Of a stretch of 28,278 bases of DNA, positions 14,770 through 22,217 are shown piece by piece. The translations under genes were made by a program, and so were the position numbers. Source of the DNA: Bacillota bacterium (GTDB lineage Bacteria; Bacillota; Clostridia; DSM-8532). The stretch spans positions 1 to 28,278 of the forward strand of contig JAEZBW010000334.1 of assembly GCA_023426765.1 (NCBI GenBank), read 5' to 3'. Position 1 is the first letter of the stretch. Each line of letters opens with the position of its first letter. Below the pieces are notes generated by a model that saw only the letters and a program-made list of their open reading frames with translations, had not been told where the DNA came from and did no database searches.

Positions 14770-15270
14770 CTATCCCAAGATTTCTTCCATTGATTTTCCT
14801 CTCAGCCTGGCAATTTCTTCTGCCGTATGCAGCTGAGAAAGACCTTCAATGGTAGCGCGAACCATGTTGGTGGGATTGCTGGAGCCCAATGACTTTGTAC
14901 GGATATCACGGATTCCTGCAAGCTCCAGTACGGCACGTACGGGGCCGCCGGCGATAACACCGGTTCCTTCTTCGGCAGGCTTTAAAAGAACCTGACCTGC
15001 ACCGTAAATACCAATCGTTTCATGAGGAATGGTCTTCCCGACAAGCGGAATGCGGATCAAATTCTTCTTTGCATCCTCTATTCCCTTGCGGATAGCATCG
15101 GGTACTTCGGCTGCTTTCCCGCTTCCTACGCCTACGTAACCATTTTCATCCCCGATAACCACCAGAGCGCTGAAACGGAAATTACGGCCACCTTTAACAA
15201 CCTTGGTAACACGCCCGATATTTACAACCTTTTCTTTCAGGTCCAATGTGCTGGCATCAATTTTCAGCAA
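14770..15270 (-). CDS. rpsE: 30S ribosomal protein S5, TTG start
   Basis: Body protein of the 30S subunit involved in translational accuracy and helicase activity at the mRNA entrance; 166 residues. The double-stranded RNA-binding-like part is LKEKVVNIGRVTKVVKGGRNFRFSALVVIGD (11-41), followed by GSGKAAEVPDAIRKGIEDAKKNLI. The C-terminal half has GAGQVLLKPAEEGTGVIAGGPVRAVLELAG, and SLGSSNPTNMVRAT is conserved. The start is TTG at 15268-15270 with AAAGGAGG 8 nt upstream. It follows rplR by 26 nt. Confidence 0.97.
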   Translation of the reverse strand: MLKIDASTLDLKEKVVNIGRVTKVVKGGRNFRFSALVVIGDENGYVGVGSGKAAEVPDAIRKGIEDAKKNLIRIPLVGKTIPHETIGIYGAGQVLLKPAEEGTGVIAGGPVRAVLELAGIRDIRTKSLGSSNPTNMVRATIEGLSQLHTAEEIARLRGKSMEEILG

Positions 15271-15296
15271 GTGACTCCCCTCCTTTGTTCCAACTG

Positions 15297-15665
15297 TTAG
15301 AATTCCAGACCGGCTTCTCTTGCACCATCCGCCAGTTCCTTGACTCTTCCGTGATAGAGGTATCCACCTCTGTCGAATACAACCTGTTTTATTCCCTTTT
15401 CAATGGCTTTTGTGCCAACCAGTTTTCCTACTTCATGCGCGGCATTTTTGTTGCCCGTGTATGCCAGCTTGCCCTTTACGGCTTCGTCCAGGGTAGAGGC
15501 GGCAGCCAGTGTTTTTCCCGTCACATCATCAATGACCTGCGCATAGATATGTTTTGTGCTTCTGAAAACACACAGCCTGGGTCTTTCAGTGGTGCCCGAA
15601 ATCTTTTTACGTACCCGCACGTGCTTCCTCAGCCGGATTTGATTCTTGTCAATCAGCTTTATCAT
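15297..15665 (-). CDS. rplR: 50S ribosomal protein L18
   Basis: Binds 5S rRNA together with L5 in the central protuberance; 122 residues. Recognised by RLRKHVRVRKKISGTTERPRLCVFRS (11-36), the following HIYAQVIDDVTGKTLAAAST and the C-terminal VVFDRGGYLYHGRVKELADGAREAGLEF. The ATG at 15665 follows AAAGGAGTG. It lies 17 nt after rplF. Confidence 0.98.
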   Translation of the reverse strand: MIKLIDKNQIRLRKHVRVRKKISGTTERPRLCVFRSTKHIYAQVIDDVTGKTLAAASTLDEAVKGKLAYTGNKNAAHEVGKLVGTKAIEKGIKQVVFDRGGYLYHGRVKELADGAREAGLEF

Positions 15666-15682
15666 GAACAGCTCACTCCTTT

Positions 15683-16228
15683 CTACTTCTTCTTGGCGCC
15701 TGTTTTCCCTTCTTTTCTCAGGATCACTTCGTTGGCATACTTCACTCCCTTGCCCTTGTAGGGTTCCGGAGGTCTCTTTTCGCGGATCTTCGCCGCTACT
15801 TCGCCAACAGCTTGTTTGTCGATTCCCCTGACGATGATCTGGTTCTGTGCCGGAACATCAATGGTGATGCCTTCAGGCTCTATCATCTCAACCGGATGGG
15901 AGTAGCCCAGCGTCAGGACCAGTTTGTTCCCCTGCTTCTGCGCCCTGTAACCAACACCATTGATTTCAAGAGCTTTGGAAAAGCCCTCGGTTACGCCGGT
16001 TACCATATTTTTCAGAAGAGAACGGGTCAAACCATGAAGCGCCTTGTCTTTCTTCTGTTCGGTTTTTCTTTTGATAAGGATCTCGTTTTCTTCGCGTTCA
16101 ATCACCATATCCGGGTGAAAAACCTGAGTGAGTGTTCCTTTCGGACCTTTCACGGTCACTTCATTTCCATTCAGTTTTACTTCTACTCCGGCGGGGATAA
16201 CCACCGGCAGTCTTCCTATACGGGACAT
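15683..16228 (-). CDS. rplF: 50S ribosomal protein L6
   Basis: Large-subunit protein next to the sarcin-ricin loop and factor-binding site; 181 residues in two similar domains. N-terminal signature SRIGRLPVVIPAGVEVKLNGNEVTVKGPKG; second domain signature GYRAQKQGNKLVLTLGYSHPVEM, then the RNA-contacting C-terminal RPPEPYKGKGVKYANEVILRKEGK. The ATG at 16228 follows CGGAGGTG. The 92-nt gap from rpsH contains a perfect 6-bp hairpin (16295-16310) and a weaker one (GATGG/CCATC), which may be mRNA processing or stability structures. Confidence 0.98.
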   Translation of the reverse strand: MSRIGRLPVVIPAGVEVKLNGNEVTVKGPKGTLTQVFHPDMVIEREENEILIKRKTEQKKDKALHGLTRSLLKNMVTGVTEGFSKALEINGVGYRAQKQGNKLVLTLGYSHPVEMIEPEGITIDVPAQNQIIVRGIDKQAVGEVAAKIREKRPPEPYKGKGVKYANEVILRKEGKTGAKKK

Positions 16229-16320
16229 TATTGCACCTCCGCTCTTACATTGAAGATGGACGCCTTTGCTCCATCCTTTTCAGAACATTTGCCGCGGCTG
16301 CTGTCAGCCGGCAGCTTTGA

Positions 16321-16719
16321 CTACCATACGAAAGCGAGAACTTCTCCGCCAACGCCTTCTTTTCTGGCTGCTCTGTCTGTCATGATGCCCTTTGATGTTG
16401 AAACGATTGCAACCCCCAGGCCGCCCAAAACCTTTGGCAGCTCGTCCTTGCCCGCGTATACCCTGAGGCCAGGCTTGGAGATTCTTTTAATCCCTGAAAT
16501 GACATTCCGCTTGTTTTCGGTGTATTTCAGCGTAATGCGAATGACACCCTGCTTCTTGTCGTTAATTTCGGAAAAGTTCTTAATATATCCTTCTTCTGCA
16601 AGAATTTCTGCGAGTCTTCTTTTCAGATTGGATGCGGGAACATCGACCGTATCATGTCTTGATGACGCCGCGTTCCTGATTCTTGTAAGCATATCCGCAA
16701 TTACGTCGGTTGCATGCAT
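16321..16719 (-). CDS. rpsH: 30S ribosomal protein S8
   Basis: Primary binder of the 16S central domain; in E. coli also the translational repressor of the spc operon. 132 residues. N-terminal DVIADMLTRIRNAASSRHDTVDVPASNLKRRLAEIL is characteristic, as is the C-terminal VLGGLGVAIVSTSKGIMTDRAARKEGVGGEVLAFVW with the STSKG(I/V)M rRNA-contact loop. The ATG at 16719 has an AAAGGAGGT site. It lies 25 nt after rpsN. Confidence 0.98.
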   Translation of the reverse strand: MHATDVIADMLTRIRNAASSRHDTVDVPASNLKRRLAEILAEEGYIKNFSEINDKKQGVIRITLKYTENKRNVISGIKRISKPGLRVYAGKDELPKVLGGLGVAIVSTSKGIMTDRAARKEGVGGEVLAFVW

Positions 16720-16744
16720 GGTTTACGACCTCCTTTCAGGACTG

Positions 16745-16930
16745 TTACCAACTGGCTTTTTTCACACCAGGTATCTGGCCCTTGTAAGCCAAGTCCCTGA
16801 AACACAAACGGCAGATTCCGAATTTCCTCATATACGCATGAGGTCTTCCGCATATTTTACACCGGTTGTAGTAACGGGTTGAAAACTTCGGCTCTAATTG
16901 TTGCTTGTGAATCATTGATTTTTTAGCCAA
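16745..16930 (-). CDS. rpsN: 30S ribosomal protein S14, zinc type, TTG start
   Basis: The short 61-residue zinc (type Z) S14 of the 30S head, common in Gram-positives. Cys24-x2-Cys27 and Cys40-x2-Cys43 (RCKICGRPHAYMRKFGICRLCFR) form the zinc site, followed by the conserved LAYKGQIPGVKKASW end. The start is TTG at 16928-16930, preceded 7 nt upstream by AAGGGAGGT; an internal Met at codon 6 has no such site. It lies 14 nt after rplE. Confidence 0.97.
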   Translation of the reverse strand: MAKKSMIHKQQLEPKFSTRYYNRCKICGRPHAYMRKFGICRLCFRDLAYKGQIPGVKKASW

Positions 16931-16944
16931 GCGTAATACCTCCC

Positions 16945-17484
16945 TTAGCGGCTGAACGGCAATCCGAGGAGTGCCAGCAGTTCTTTCGCTTCTTCGTCGG
17001 TTTTGGCGGTGGTGACAAAAGTGATGTCCATGCCGCGCACCTTTTCCACTTTATCGATATCGATTTCAGGGAATATCAGCTGTTCCTTCACGCCCATGGA
17101 GAAGTTTCCGCGTCCGTCAAAGGAATTTGCATTGATTCCCCTGAAGTCACGCACTCTCGGAAGCGCTACGTTAAACAGCTTATCTACGAATTCATACATC
17201 CTTTCACCGCGCAGGGTGACCTTGCAGCCAATGTTCATGCCTTCACGAACCTTGAAATTGGCGACGGATTTCTTAGCCTTGGTAACCACCGGTTTTTGTC
17301 CGGATATCATTGCCAGCTCATTTACGGCTGCTTCCAAGGCTTTGGCATTTTCCTTGACATCACCGACACCCATGTTCACAACAACCTTCACAAGTTTAGG
17401 TGTCTGCATCGGGGTGGTGTACTGGAATTTATCCTTTAATGCCGGAGCAACATCGTTATTGTATTTATCAATCATTCTTGGCAT
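16945..17484 (-). CDS. rplE: 50S ribosomal protein L5
   Basis: Central-protuberance protein that binds 5S rRNA and contacts P-site tRNA; 179 residues. Signatures are KLVKVVVNMGVGD (30-42), ISGQKPVVTKAKKSVANFKVREGMNIGCKVTLRGERMYEF, RDFRGI and the C-terminal DKVEKVRGMDITFVTTAKTDEEAKELL. Its ATG lies inside rplX, overlapping by 17 nt, with GGGAGGG about 10 nt upstream, so translation is coupled to L24. Confidence 0.98.
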   Translation of the reverse strand: MPRMIDKYNNDVAPALKDKFQYTTPMQTPKLVKVVVNMGVGDVKENAKALEAAVNELAMISGQKPVVTKAKKSVANFKVREGMNIGCKVTLRGERMYEFVDKLFNVALPRVRDFRGINANSFDGRGNFSMGVKEQLIFPEIDIDKVEKVRGMDITFVTTAKTDEEAKELLALLGLPFSR

Positions 17485-17851
17485 TGCCGGTTACCCTCCC
17501 TTCGGTTTTCTTCTTAGCCTCACGAGTTATGTCGATCACTTCTCCGCACTTTTTGCAAACTCTGGCTTTTGAACCGTTTTCCAGGAATTTGTTTCCAACC
17601 TTTGTCGGTTTTCCACATTTGCCGCACACCAGCATAACCTTATCGGCATTCACCGGGGATTCCTGATGTACAAGCCCCCCCTGCTGATACTGGCTTCTCG
17701 GTTTAACATGCTTGGTAATCATGTTTACTCCCTCGACCAGAACCATATGCTTGGATGGCTGCACGCTGAGAACCTTGCCTTTTTTGCCTCTGTCTTTTCC
17801 ATTGAGTACGATTACGTTATCACCTTTTTTTACGTGGACCTTGTTCTTCAT
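17468..17851 (-). CDS. rplX: 50S ribosomal protein L24, zinc-ribbon form with C-terminal tail
   Basis: Early-assembly protein near the exit tunnel; 127 residues, somewhat longer than the usual 102-110. The KOW motif is VHVKKGDNVIVLNGKDRGKKGKVLSV (5-30), then LVEGVNMITKHVKPRSQYQQGGLVHQESPV. Two CxxC pairs (CGKC, CKKC) suggest a bound zinc. A lysine-rich tail of about 18 residues (REAKKKTEGRVTGNAKND) extends past the family core and overlaps the start of rplE. The ATG at 17851 follows a GGAGG site 15 nt after rplN. Confidence 0.97.
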   Translation of the reverse strand: MKNKVHVKKGDNVIVLNGKDRGKKGKVLSVQPSKHMVLVEGVNMITKHVKPRSQYQQGGLVHQESPVNADKVMLVCGKCGKPTKVGNKFLENGSKARVCKKCGEVIDITREAKKKTEGRVTGNAKND

Positions 17852-17866
17852 TCAAGTGCCTCCTCT

Positions 17867-18235
17867 CTACAGTACTTCCGGTGCGAGAGATATGATTTTC
17901 ATGTAATCCTTTTCTCTTAATTCTCTTGCAACAGGGCCAAAGATACGGGTTCCTTTCGGGTTTCCGTCATCCTTGATGATAACAGCCGCGTTTTCATCAA
18001 AGCGGATGTAAGATCCGTCAATCCGGCGCAAGCCTTTTACAGAGCGGACGATAACTGCCTTTACAACTTCGCCCTTCTTAACCACACCGCCGGGTGTTGC
18101 ATTTCTAACCGAACATACGATGACATCGCCAATATTGGCATATTTTCTTTTGGAGCCGCCCAGTACCTTGATGCACATCAGTTCCTTTGCACCAGTATTG
18201 TCTGCGGACTTCAGCAATGTCTGCATCTGAATCAT
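17867..18235 (-). CDS. rplN: 50S ribosomal protein L14
   Basis: Large-subunit protein forming a bridge with the 30S and the binding site of the silencing factor RsfS; 122 residues, standard. Signatures: MIQMQTLLKSADNTGAKELMCIKVLGGS, GDVIVCSVRNATPGGVVKKGEVVKAVIVRS and the C-terminal GPVARELREKDYMKIISLAPEVL. The ATG at 18235 follows AGGAGGTG. The 105-nt gap from rpsQ shows no clear signal. Confidence 0.98.
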   Translation of the reverse strand: MIQMQTLLKSADNTGAKELMCIKVLGGSKRKYANIGDVIVCSVRNATPGGVVKKGEVVKAVIVRSVKGLRRIDGSYIRFDENAAVIIKDDGNPKGTRIFGPVARELREKDYMKIISLAPEVL

Positions 18236-18340
18236 TTTCCGGCACCTCCTTCAATCCTTCATTGAGAGCCATGCAATTCACGGTTTAACCCGTTCGCCGC
18301 ACAGGCTCTTCCATCATTCCGTGCCATAGTTCCAATAGGA

Positions 18341-18598
18341 TTATTTCGCCTTCTCAACGATTTCAACCAAACGCCATCTCTTGTCCTTGGACAGAGGCCT
18401 GGTTTCCATCACGCGAACCTTGTCGCCAACCTGGCAGGCATTTTCTTCATCATGGGCCTTCAGCTTGAAGGTTCTTTTTACGATTTTCTTGTACAACGGG
18501 TGCTTTACGTTATCTTCCACAGCCACAACAATGGTTTTATCCATTTTGTCACTGACGACCTTACCAACACGGGTTTTTCTTAAATTTCTTTCAGCCAC
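18341..18598 (-). CDS. rpsQ: 30S ribosomal protein S17, GTG start
   Basis: Primary 16S rRNA binding protein of the 30S body; 85 residues with the N-terminal AERNLRKTRVGKVVSDKMDKTIVVAVE and HPLYKKIVKRTFKLKAHDE (OB fold). The frame is open to a TTG at 18607, but that codon is only 1-2 nt from AAGGAGG. The GTG at 18596-18598 is about 9 nt away and matches the family N-terminus, so it was chosen. It follows rpmC by 24 nt. Confidence 0.95.
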   Translation of the reverse strand: MAERNLRKTRVGKVVSDKMDKTIVVAVEDNVKHPLYKKIVKRTFKLKAHDEENACQVGDKVRVMETRPLSKDKRWRLVEIVEKAK

Positions 18599-18622
18599 GT
18601 CGAACAAACCTCCTTCCGTTTC

Positions 18623-18823
18623 CTACCGCTTGATCCCGAGTTCCATTTCCCGTATTACGGTTTTCACACGGGCAATGTCTTTTTTCACGTTCTTCAGTTT
18701 TATCGGATTGTCCAACTGATTTGTCGCATGCTGGAAACGCAGTTTGAATAATTCGCTCTTCAGTTCCTGTAATTCCTGCGTCAGTTCAGTCATATTCTTT
18801 TCTCTCAGTTCATTCGTTTTCAT
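18623..18823 (-). CDS. rpmC: 50S ribosomal protein L29
   Basis: Small two-helix protein at the exit tunnel, part of the docking site for trigger factor and SRP; 66 residues. MKTNELREKNMTELTQELQELKSELFKLRFQ is typical, with the C-terminal NVKKDIARVKTVIREMELGI. A GTG at 18832 is in frame, but the ATG at 18823 fits both AGGTGGAG placement and the family start. It overlaps rplP by 14 nt, implying coupled translation. Confidence 0.95.
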   Translation of the reverse strand: MKTNELREKNMTELTQELQELKSELFKLRFQHATNQLDNPIKLKNVKKDIARVKTVIREMELGIKR

Positions 18824-19244
18824 TTGCTCCACCTACCTCTTCCCGTGCTATGATCTTGCACTTGATTGGCAATTTGTGAGCAGCCAAACGTAATGCTTCC
18901 TTAGCTGTCTCTTCGCCGATGCCTGCCATTTCAAACAGAACACGTCCCGGCTTGATAACAGCCACCCAGTATTCCGGGGAGCCTTTACCACTACCCATAC
19001 GGGTTTCGGCCGGCTTTTGGGAAATGGGCTTATCCGGGAATATTTTGATCCAGACCTTGCCGCCTCTTTTAATGAAACGGGTCATGGCAATACGGGCTGC
19101 TTCGATTTGATTGCTGGTGATCCAGCCCGGTTCGGTGGCCTGCAGGCCAAATTCGCCGTAGGATACCACGTTGCCGCGCGTTGCTTTACCCTTCATTCTG
19201 CCACGTTGCACGCGTCTGTATTTAACTCTTTTGGGCATTAACAT
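18810..19244 (-). CDS. rplP: 50S ribosomal protein L16
   Basis: Binds near the A-site finger and is needed for peptidyl-tRNA accommodation; 144 residues. Signatures are PKRVKYRRVQRGRMKGKATRGN, EPGWITSNQIEAARIAMTRFIKRGGKVWIKIFPDKPIS with GSGKGSPEYWVAVIKPGRVLFEMAG. The ATG at 19244 overlaps the rpsC stop by one base (TAATG) with GGGGGAG 7 nt upstream; a second ATG two codons on is less well spaced. Confidence 0.98.
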   Translation of the reverse strand: MLMPKRVKYRRVQRGRMKGKATRGNVVSYGEFGLQATEPGWITSNQIEAARIAMTRFIKRGGKVWIKIFPDKPISQKPAETRMGSGKGSPEYWVAVIKPGRVLFEMAGIGEETAKEALRLAAHKLPIKCKIIAREEVGGANENE

Positions 19245-19906
19245 TATTTGTCTCCCCCTTCCTTTTTGTCTTTCTTGACGGGAAGTACTTCACCCTTGTA
19301 TATCCAAACCTTGACACCAATTTTACCGTAAGTTGTATCGGCTTCTGCAAAACCGTAGTCGATATCGGCACGCAGTGTCTGAAGGGGTATGGTTCCTTCA
19401 TGGTAGTGTTCGGTTCTGGCAATTTCAGCTCCGCCCACGCGTCCGGATACAGATGTCTTGATGCCTTTTGCATTAAACTTCATGGCCCTTGTCATGGCCT
19501 GCTTCATCGCACGGCGGAAGGAAATTCTTCTTTCCAGCTGGCTTGCGATATTCTCTGCCACTAATTGGGCATTGGTTTCGGGAGACTTGATTTCGGTGAT
19601 GTTCACCAAAACATTTTTCCCGGTAAGCTGTTCAACTTCTTTGCGGAGCTGATCGATACCTGCGCCGCCCTTGCCGATAACAAGACCAGGTTTTGCCGTA
19701 TGAAGATTCAACTTGACTTTATTGGCGGCGCGTTCGATTTCAATTCTTGCGATACCGGCAATATACAGTTTCTTCTTGATATACTTTCTGATCTTGAAGT
19801 CTTCAACCAAAAGAGCGCCGTAGTCTTTGCTCCCCGCGTACCATTTGGTGTCCCAGTCCTTAATGATTCCGATCCTCAGTCCGTGCGGATTCACTTTCTG
19901 GCCCAT
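19244..19906 (-). CDS. rpsC: 30S ribosomal protein S3
   Basis: Forms the mRNA entry channel with S4 and S5; 220 residues. The N-terminal MGQKVNPHGLRIGIIKDWDTKWYA and the KH-domain region with the GKGGAGI loop (from about residue 77) followed by LRKEVEQLTGKNVLVNITEIKSPE are visible. The C-terminal domain has RRISFRRAMKQAMTRAM and GVKVWIYKGEVLP. The ATG at 19906 follows a GAGGAGG site, 15 nt after rplV. Confidence 0.98.
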   Translation of the reverse strand: MGQKVNPHGLRIGIIKDWDTKWYAGSKDYGALLVEDFKIRKYIKKKLYIAGIARIEIERAANKVKLNLHTAKPGLVIGKGGAGIDQLRKEVEQLTGKNVLVNITEIKSPETNAQLVAENIASQLERRISFRRAMKQAMTRAMKFNAKGIKTSVSGRVGGAEIARTEHYHEGTIPLQTLRADIDYGFAEADTTYGKIGVKVWIYKGEVLPVKKDKKEGGDK

Positions 19907-19921
19907 TCGAAAACCTCCTCT

Positions 19922-20398
19922 TTACGCCTTTTCCCTTAATACCAAAGTCAGATGGCTTGTTCTCTTTGCAATTCTGAACGCACGCCCCTGCGCCCTTGGT
20001 GCTATTCTTTTCAGCGTCGGTCCCTGTGTGGCGTAACATTCTGCCACATACAGGTTGTTGCGATCCAGTCCGTTATTGTTCACTGCGTTCGCTTCCGCAG
20101 ATTTCAGCATTTTTTCCAGAAGTTCAGCCGCGTTTCTCGGCGTATATTTCAGGATTGCGTAAGCCTCGTCAATTCCCTTGTTCCGAATCAGGTCAATGAC
20201 CAGCTTGGCTTTTCTGGATGTAACTCTGGCATGCTTCAATACGGCTCTGCCCTCATCTTTACCAATCCCAAGAACCTTTTTTTCCTTTTTGGTCAGAATC
20301 GGGAGCTTTTTAGATGATCTGTGCTCTTTTTGATATGCGGCCAGCAGTTCATCCTTCTTCTCCAGAAGTTCGTCCTTGGACATAACCTTTTTGCCCAC
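19922..20398 (-). CDS. rplV: 50S ribosomal protein L22 with N-terminal extension, GTG start
   Basis: L22 lines the nascent peptide tunnel with its long hairpin. The chain is 158 residues, against about 110-115 usually. Residues 51-158 are a normal L22: RAVLKHARVTSRKAKLVIDLIRNKG, then AELLEKMLKSAEANAVNN, the GPTLKRIAPRAQGRAFRI hairpin and TSHLTLVLRE. The first 50 or so residues are an added lysine/glutamate-rich segment (MSKDELLEKKDELLAAYQKE lies here). The start is GTG at 20396-20398, 7 nt after AAGGAGG; an upstream TTG lacks a site. It follows rpsS by an unusually long 147 nt. Confidence 0.93.
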   Translation of the reverse strand: MGKKVMSKDELLEKKDELLAAYQKEHRSSKKLPILTKKEKKVLGIGKDEGRAVLKHARVTSRKAKLVIDLIRNKGIDEAYAILKYTPRNAAELLEKMLKSAEANAVNNNGLDRNNLYVAECYATQGPTLKRIAPRAQGRAFRIAKRTSHLTLVLREKA

Positions 20399-20545
20399 GT
20401 CTATTCCTCCTTCCAGGCTTTCAGCATCCGGAACCTGATGTTCCGCAGCCTTTTCCTGCAATTTCCCTGATGATGCGTTTCAACTTTGTTTCAGTCTGAA
20501 GCTATGAAAGCGTGTTTCAGCTTTCGGCCGGCTGTAAGAAGCTGC

Positions 20546-20830
20546 TTACTTCCTCAGCTTGCTGCTCTTTTCGTCCTTACCGTGGCCTCTATAGGTACGG
20601 GTGGGAGCGAATTCGCCAAGCTTATGGCCAACCATATCTTCCGAAAGATATACGGGAACATGCTTTTTACCGTCATGAACGGCAATGGTGTGTCCAACCA
20701 TCTGGGGGAATATGGTGGAAGCCCTTGACCAGGTCTTCAGCACTTTCTTCTCGCCCTTATCATTCATTTCTTCAATTTTTTTCAGTAAACTTTCGCTAAC
20801 GAAAGGTCCCTTTTTTAATGATCTACCCAC
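20546..20830 (-). CDS. rpsS: 30S ribosomal protein S19, GTG start
   Basis: Head protein that contacts S13 and A-site tRNA; 94 residues, standard. The N-terminal GRSLKKGPFVSESLLKKIEEM, TWSRASTIFPQMVGHTIAVHDG and the C-terminal KLGEFAPTRTYRGHGKDEKSSK region identify it. The start is GTG at 20828-20830 with GGAGG 8 nt upstream. It lies 23 nt after rplB; the 147-nt spacer that follows holds short foldbacks (GAAAGC/GCTTTC) and no gene. Confidence 0.97.
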   Translation of the reverse strand: MGRSLKKGPFVSESLLKKIEEMNDKGEKKVLKTWSRASTIFPQMVGHTIAVHDGKKHVPVYLSEDMVGHKLGEFAPTRTYRGHGKDEKSSKLRK

Positions 20831-20853
20831 AGAACAAACCTCCTCCCGGCATT

Positions 20854-21687
20854 TTACTTCGCATTACGTCTCTTGACGATGAATTTGCTGCTCTGCTTGC
20901 TCTTCTTCCTTGTCTTGTAGCCCAGGGTTGGTTTACCCCAAGGTGTTACAGGGCCCGGCATACCGATGGGAGACTTGCCTTCTCCACCGCCGTGAGGATG
21001 GTCGTTCGGATTCATAACAACACCGCGGTTATGGGGTTTGCGGCCCATCCAGCGTTTTCTTCCTGCCTTGCCGATGGAAATGTTCTCATAATCCACATTA
21101 CCCACCTGACCGATGGTTGCCTTGCAATTGATGCTGACCATACGGACTTCACCGGAGGGAAGCCTGACCTGAGCGTATTTGCCTTCACGGGCCATCAGCT
21201 GGGCCATATTACCGGCTGAGCGAACCATCTGACCGCCCTTGCCGGGTTTCAGTTCGATGTTATGAATGACCGAACCTACCGGGATATTGGCAAGAGGGAT
21301 TGCATTTCCGGTACGGATGTCTGCTTTTGCACCGGATACAACGGTATCTCCTACCTTTAAACCCAACGGAGCCAAAATATATCTTTTTTCACCATCAACA
21401 TAATGCAGCAGGGCAATATTTGCCGAGCGGTTCGGGTCATACTCGATTGCGGCGACCTTGGCGGGGATATCGTCCTTGTCGCGCTTGAAATCAATGATTC
21501 TGTACTGCTGTTTTGCGCCGCCCCCGCGGAACCTGACGGTAATCTTACCGTATGAGTTTCTCCCGCCTGACCTTTTCAACGGAGCCAATAATGATTTCTC
21601 GGGCTCTGTCTTTGTGATTTCTTCAAAGGTGGACACAGTCATCTGTCTTCTTGCAGGAGAAGTTGGTCTGTATTTTTTAATTGGCAT
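20854..21687 (-). CDS. rplB: 50S ribosomal protein L2
   Basis: Highly conserved protein close to the peptidyl-transferase centre; 277 residues. Signatures: PIKKYRPTSPARRQMTV, GGRNSYGKITVRFRGGGAKQQYRIIDFKRD, and the C-terminal GRKPHNRGVVMNPNDHPHGGGEGKSPIGMPGPVTPWGKP, including the conserved histidine of the HPHGGGEG loop. A GTG at 21696 is in frame, but the ATG at 21687 is 8 nt after AAAGGAG and matches the family start. It is separated from rplW by 176 nt holding a hairpin array. Confidence 0.98.
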   Translation of the reverse strand: MPIKKYRPTSPARRQMTVSTFEEITKTEPEKSLLAPLKRSGGRNSYGKITVRFRGGGAKQQYRIIDFKRDKDDIPAKVAAIEYDPNRSANIALLHYVDGEKRYILAPLGLKVGDTVVSGAKADIRTGNAIPLANIPVGSVIHNIELKPGKGGQMVRSAGNMAQLMAREGKYAQVRLPSGEVRMVSINCKATIGQVGNVDYENISIGKAGRKRWMGRKPHNRGVVMNPNDHPHGGGEGKSPIGMPGPVTPWGKPTLGYKTRKKSKQSSKFIVKRRNAK

Positions 21688-21720
21688 GACATTCACTCCT
21701 TTACTTTAGCGGCTACTCCG

Positions 21721-21860
21721 TTAGCAGGCCGACTGCTAAGCCTATTCAACCGGATAACCTGCGTTCTTTGTACAGCTTCACGGAACCCGTAAAGTGTACT
21801 TGTTCAATTTTGCCTCAGGCAAAATGAACTGTGTACAATTTTTCCTCCGGAAAAATGTAC
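21721..21860. repeat. Hairpin array between rplW and rplB
   Basis: The 176-nt gap contains four inverted repeats: 21721-21739 (TTAGCAG/CTGCTAA, perfect 7 bp), 21770-21799 (imperfect, GTAC ends), 21802-21829 and 21833-21860. The last three are 28-30 nt, separated by 2-3 nt, and end in GTAC or GTTC/GAAC. The two 28-nt units align without gaps and differ at five positions. Four of those are two compensating base-pair swaps, and the fifth is in the loop. The array begins 3 nt after the rplW stop. There is no T run, so it is not a standard terminator. Confidence 0.75.
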
Positions 21861-21863
21861 GAT

Positions 21864-22217
21864 TTATTGCATTCCACCAAATTCCTGTATTTCAGTTTTA
21901 TACTTCTTGCTGGTGGTTACCTTCTTGCCGCTCTTATCGAGATAAGCGACGGCTTTCGGATCGGTATCGATTTTTACGACTGCTTTTTTCCACTTTGCTG
22001 TCTTTCCGACGTGCACACCCATTCTCTTTTCCTTGCCTTCGTAATTGATGGTGTTCACATCCAGAACCTTTACGTTGAAAAGCTTTTCAACCGCGTTGCG
22101 GATGGCTGTTTTTGTGGCACGATGGTCCACAATGAAGGTGTATTTCCCTTGAGCCATATCGTCATTGCTTTTTTCTGTAACATACGGACGAATGATGATA
22201 TCTTCTGCCAAACGCAT
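21864..22217 (-). CDS. rplW: 50S ribosomal protein L23
   Basis: Tunnel-exit protein and main docking site of trigger factor and SRP; 117 residues, a little longer than the common 95-100. The N-terminal AEDIIIRPYVTEKSNDDMAQGKYTFIVDHRATKTAIRNAVEKLFNVKVLDVNT is typical, followed by the basic KKAVVKIDTDPKAV. The ATG at 22217 overlaps the rplD stop by one base (TAATG). The hairpin array begins right after its stop. Confidence 0.98.
   Translation of the reverse strand: MRLAEDIIIRPYVTEKSNDDMAQGKYTFIVDHRATKTAIRNAVEKLFNVKVLDVNTINYEGKEKRMGVHVGKTAKWKKAVVKIDTDPKAVAYLDKSGKKVTTSKKYKTEIQEFGGMQ

Noticed and set aside
15812..16882. Plus-strand open frame of 356 codons
   Set aside because: It lies antisense across rplF, rpsH and rpsN, which have clear family matches; no ribosome binding site and no recognisable protein. 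A shadow frame.
21770..21860. CRISPR array
   Set aside because: Units are self-complementary hairpins 2-3 nt apart, with no spacers of 25-45 nt.
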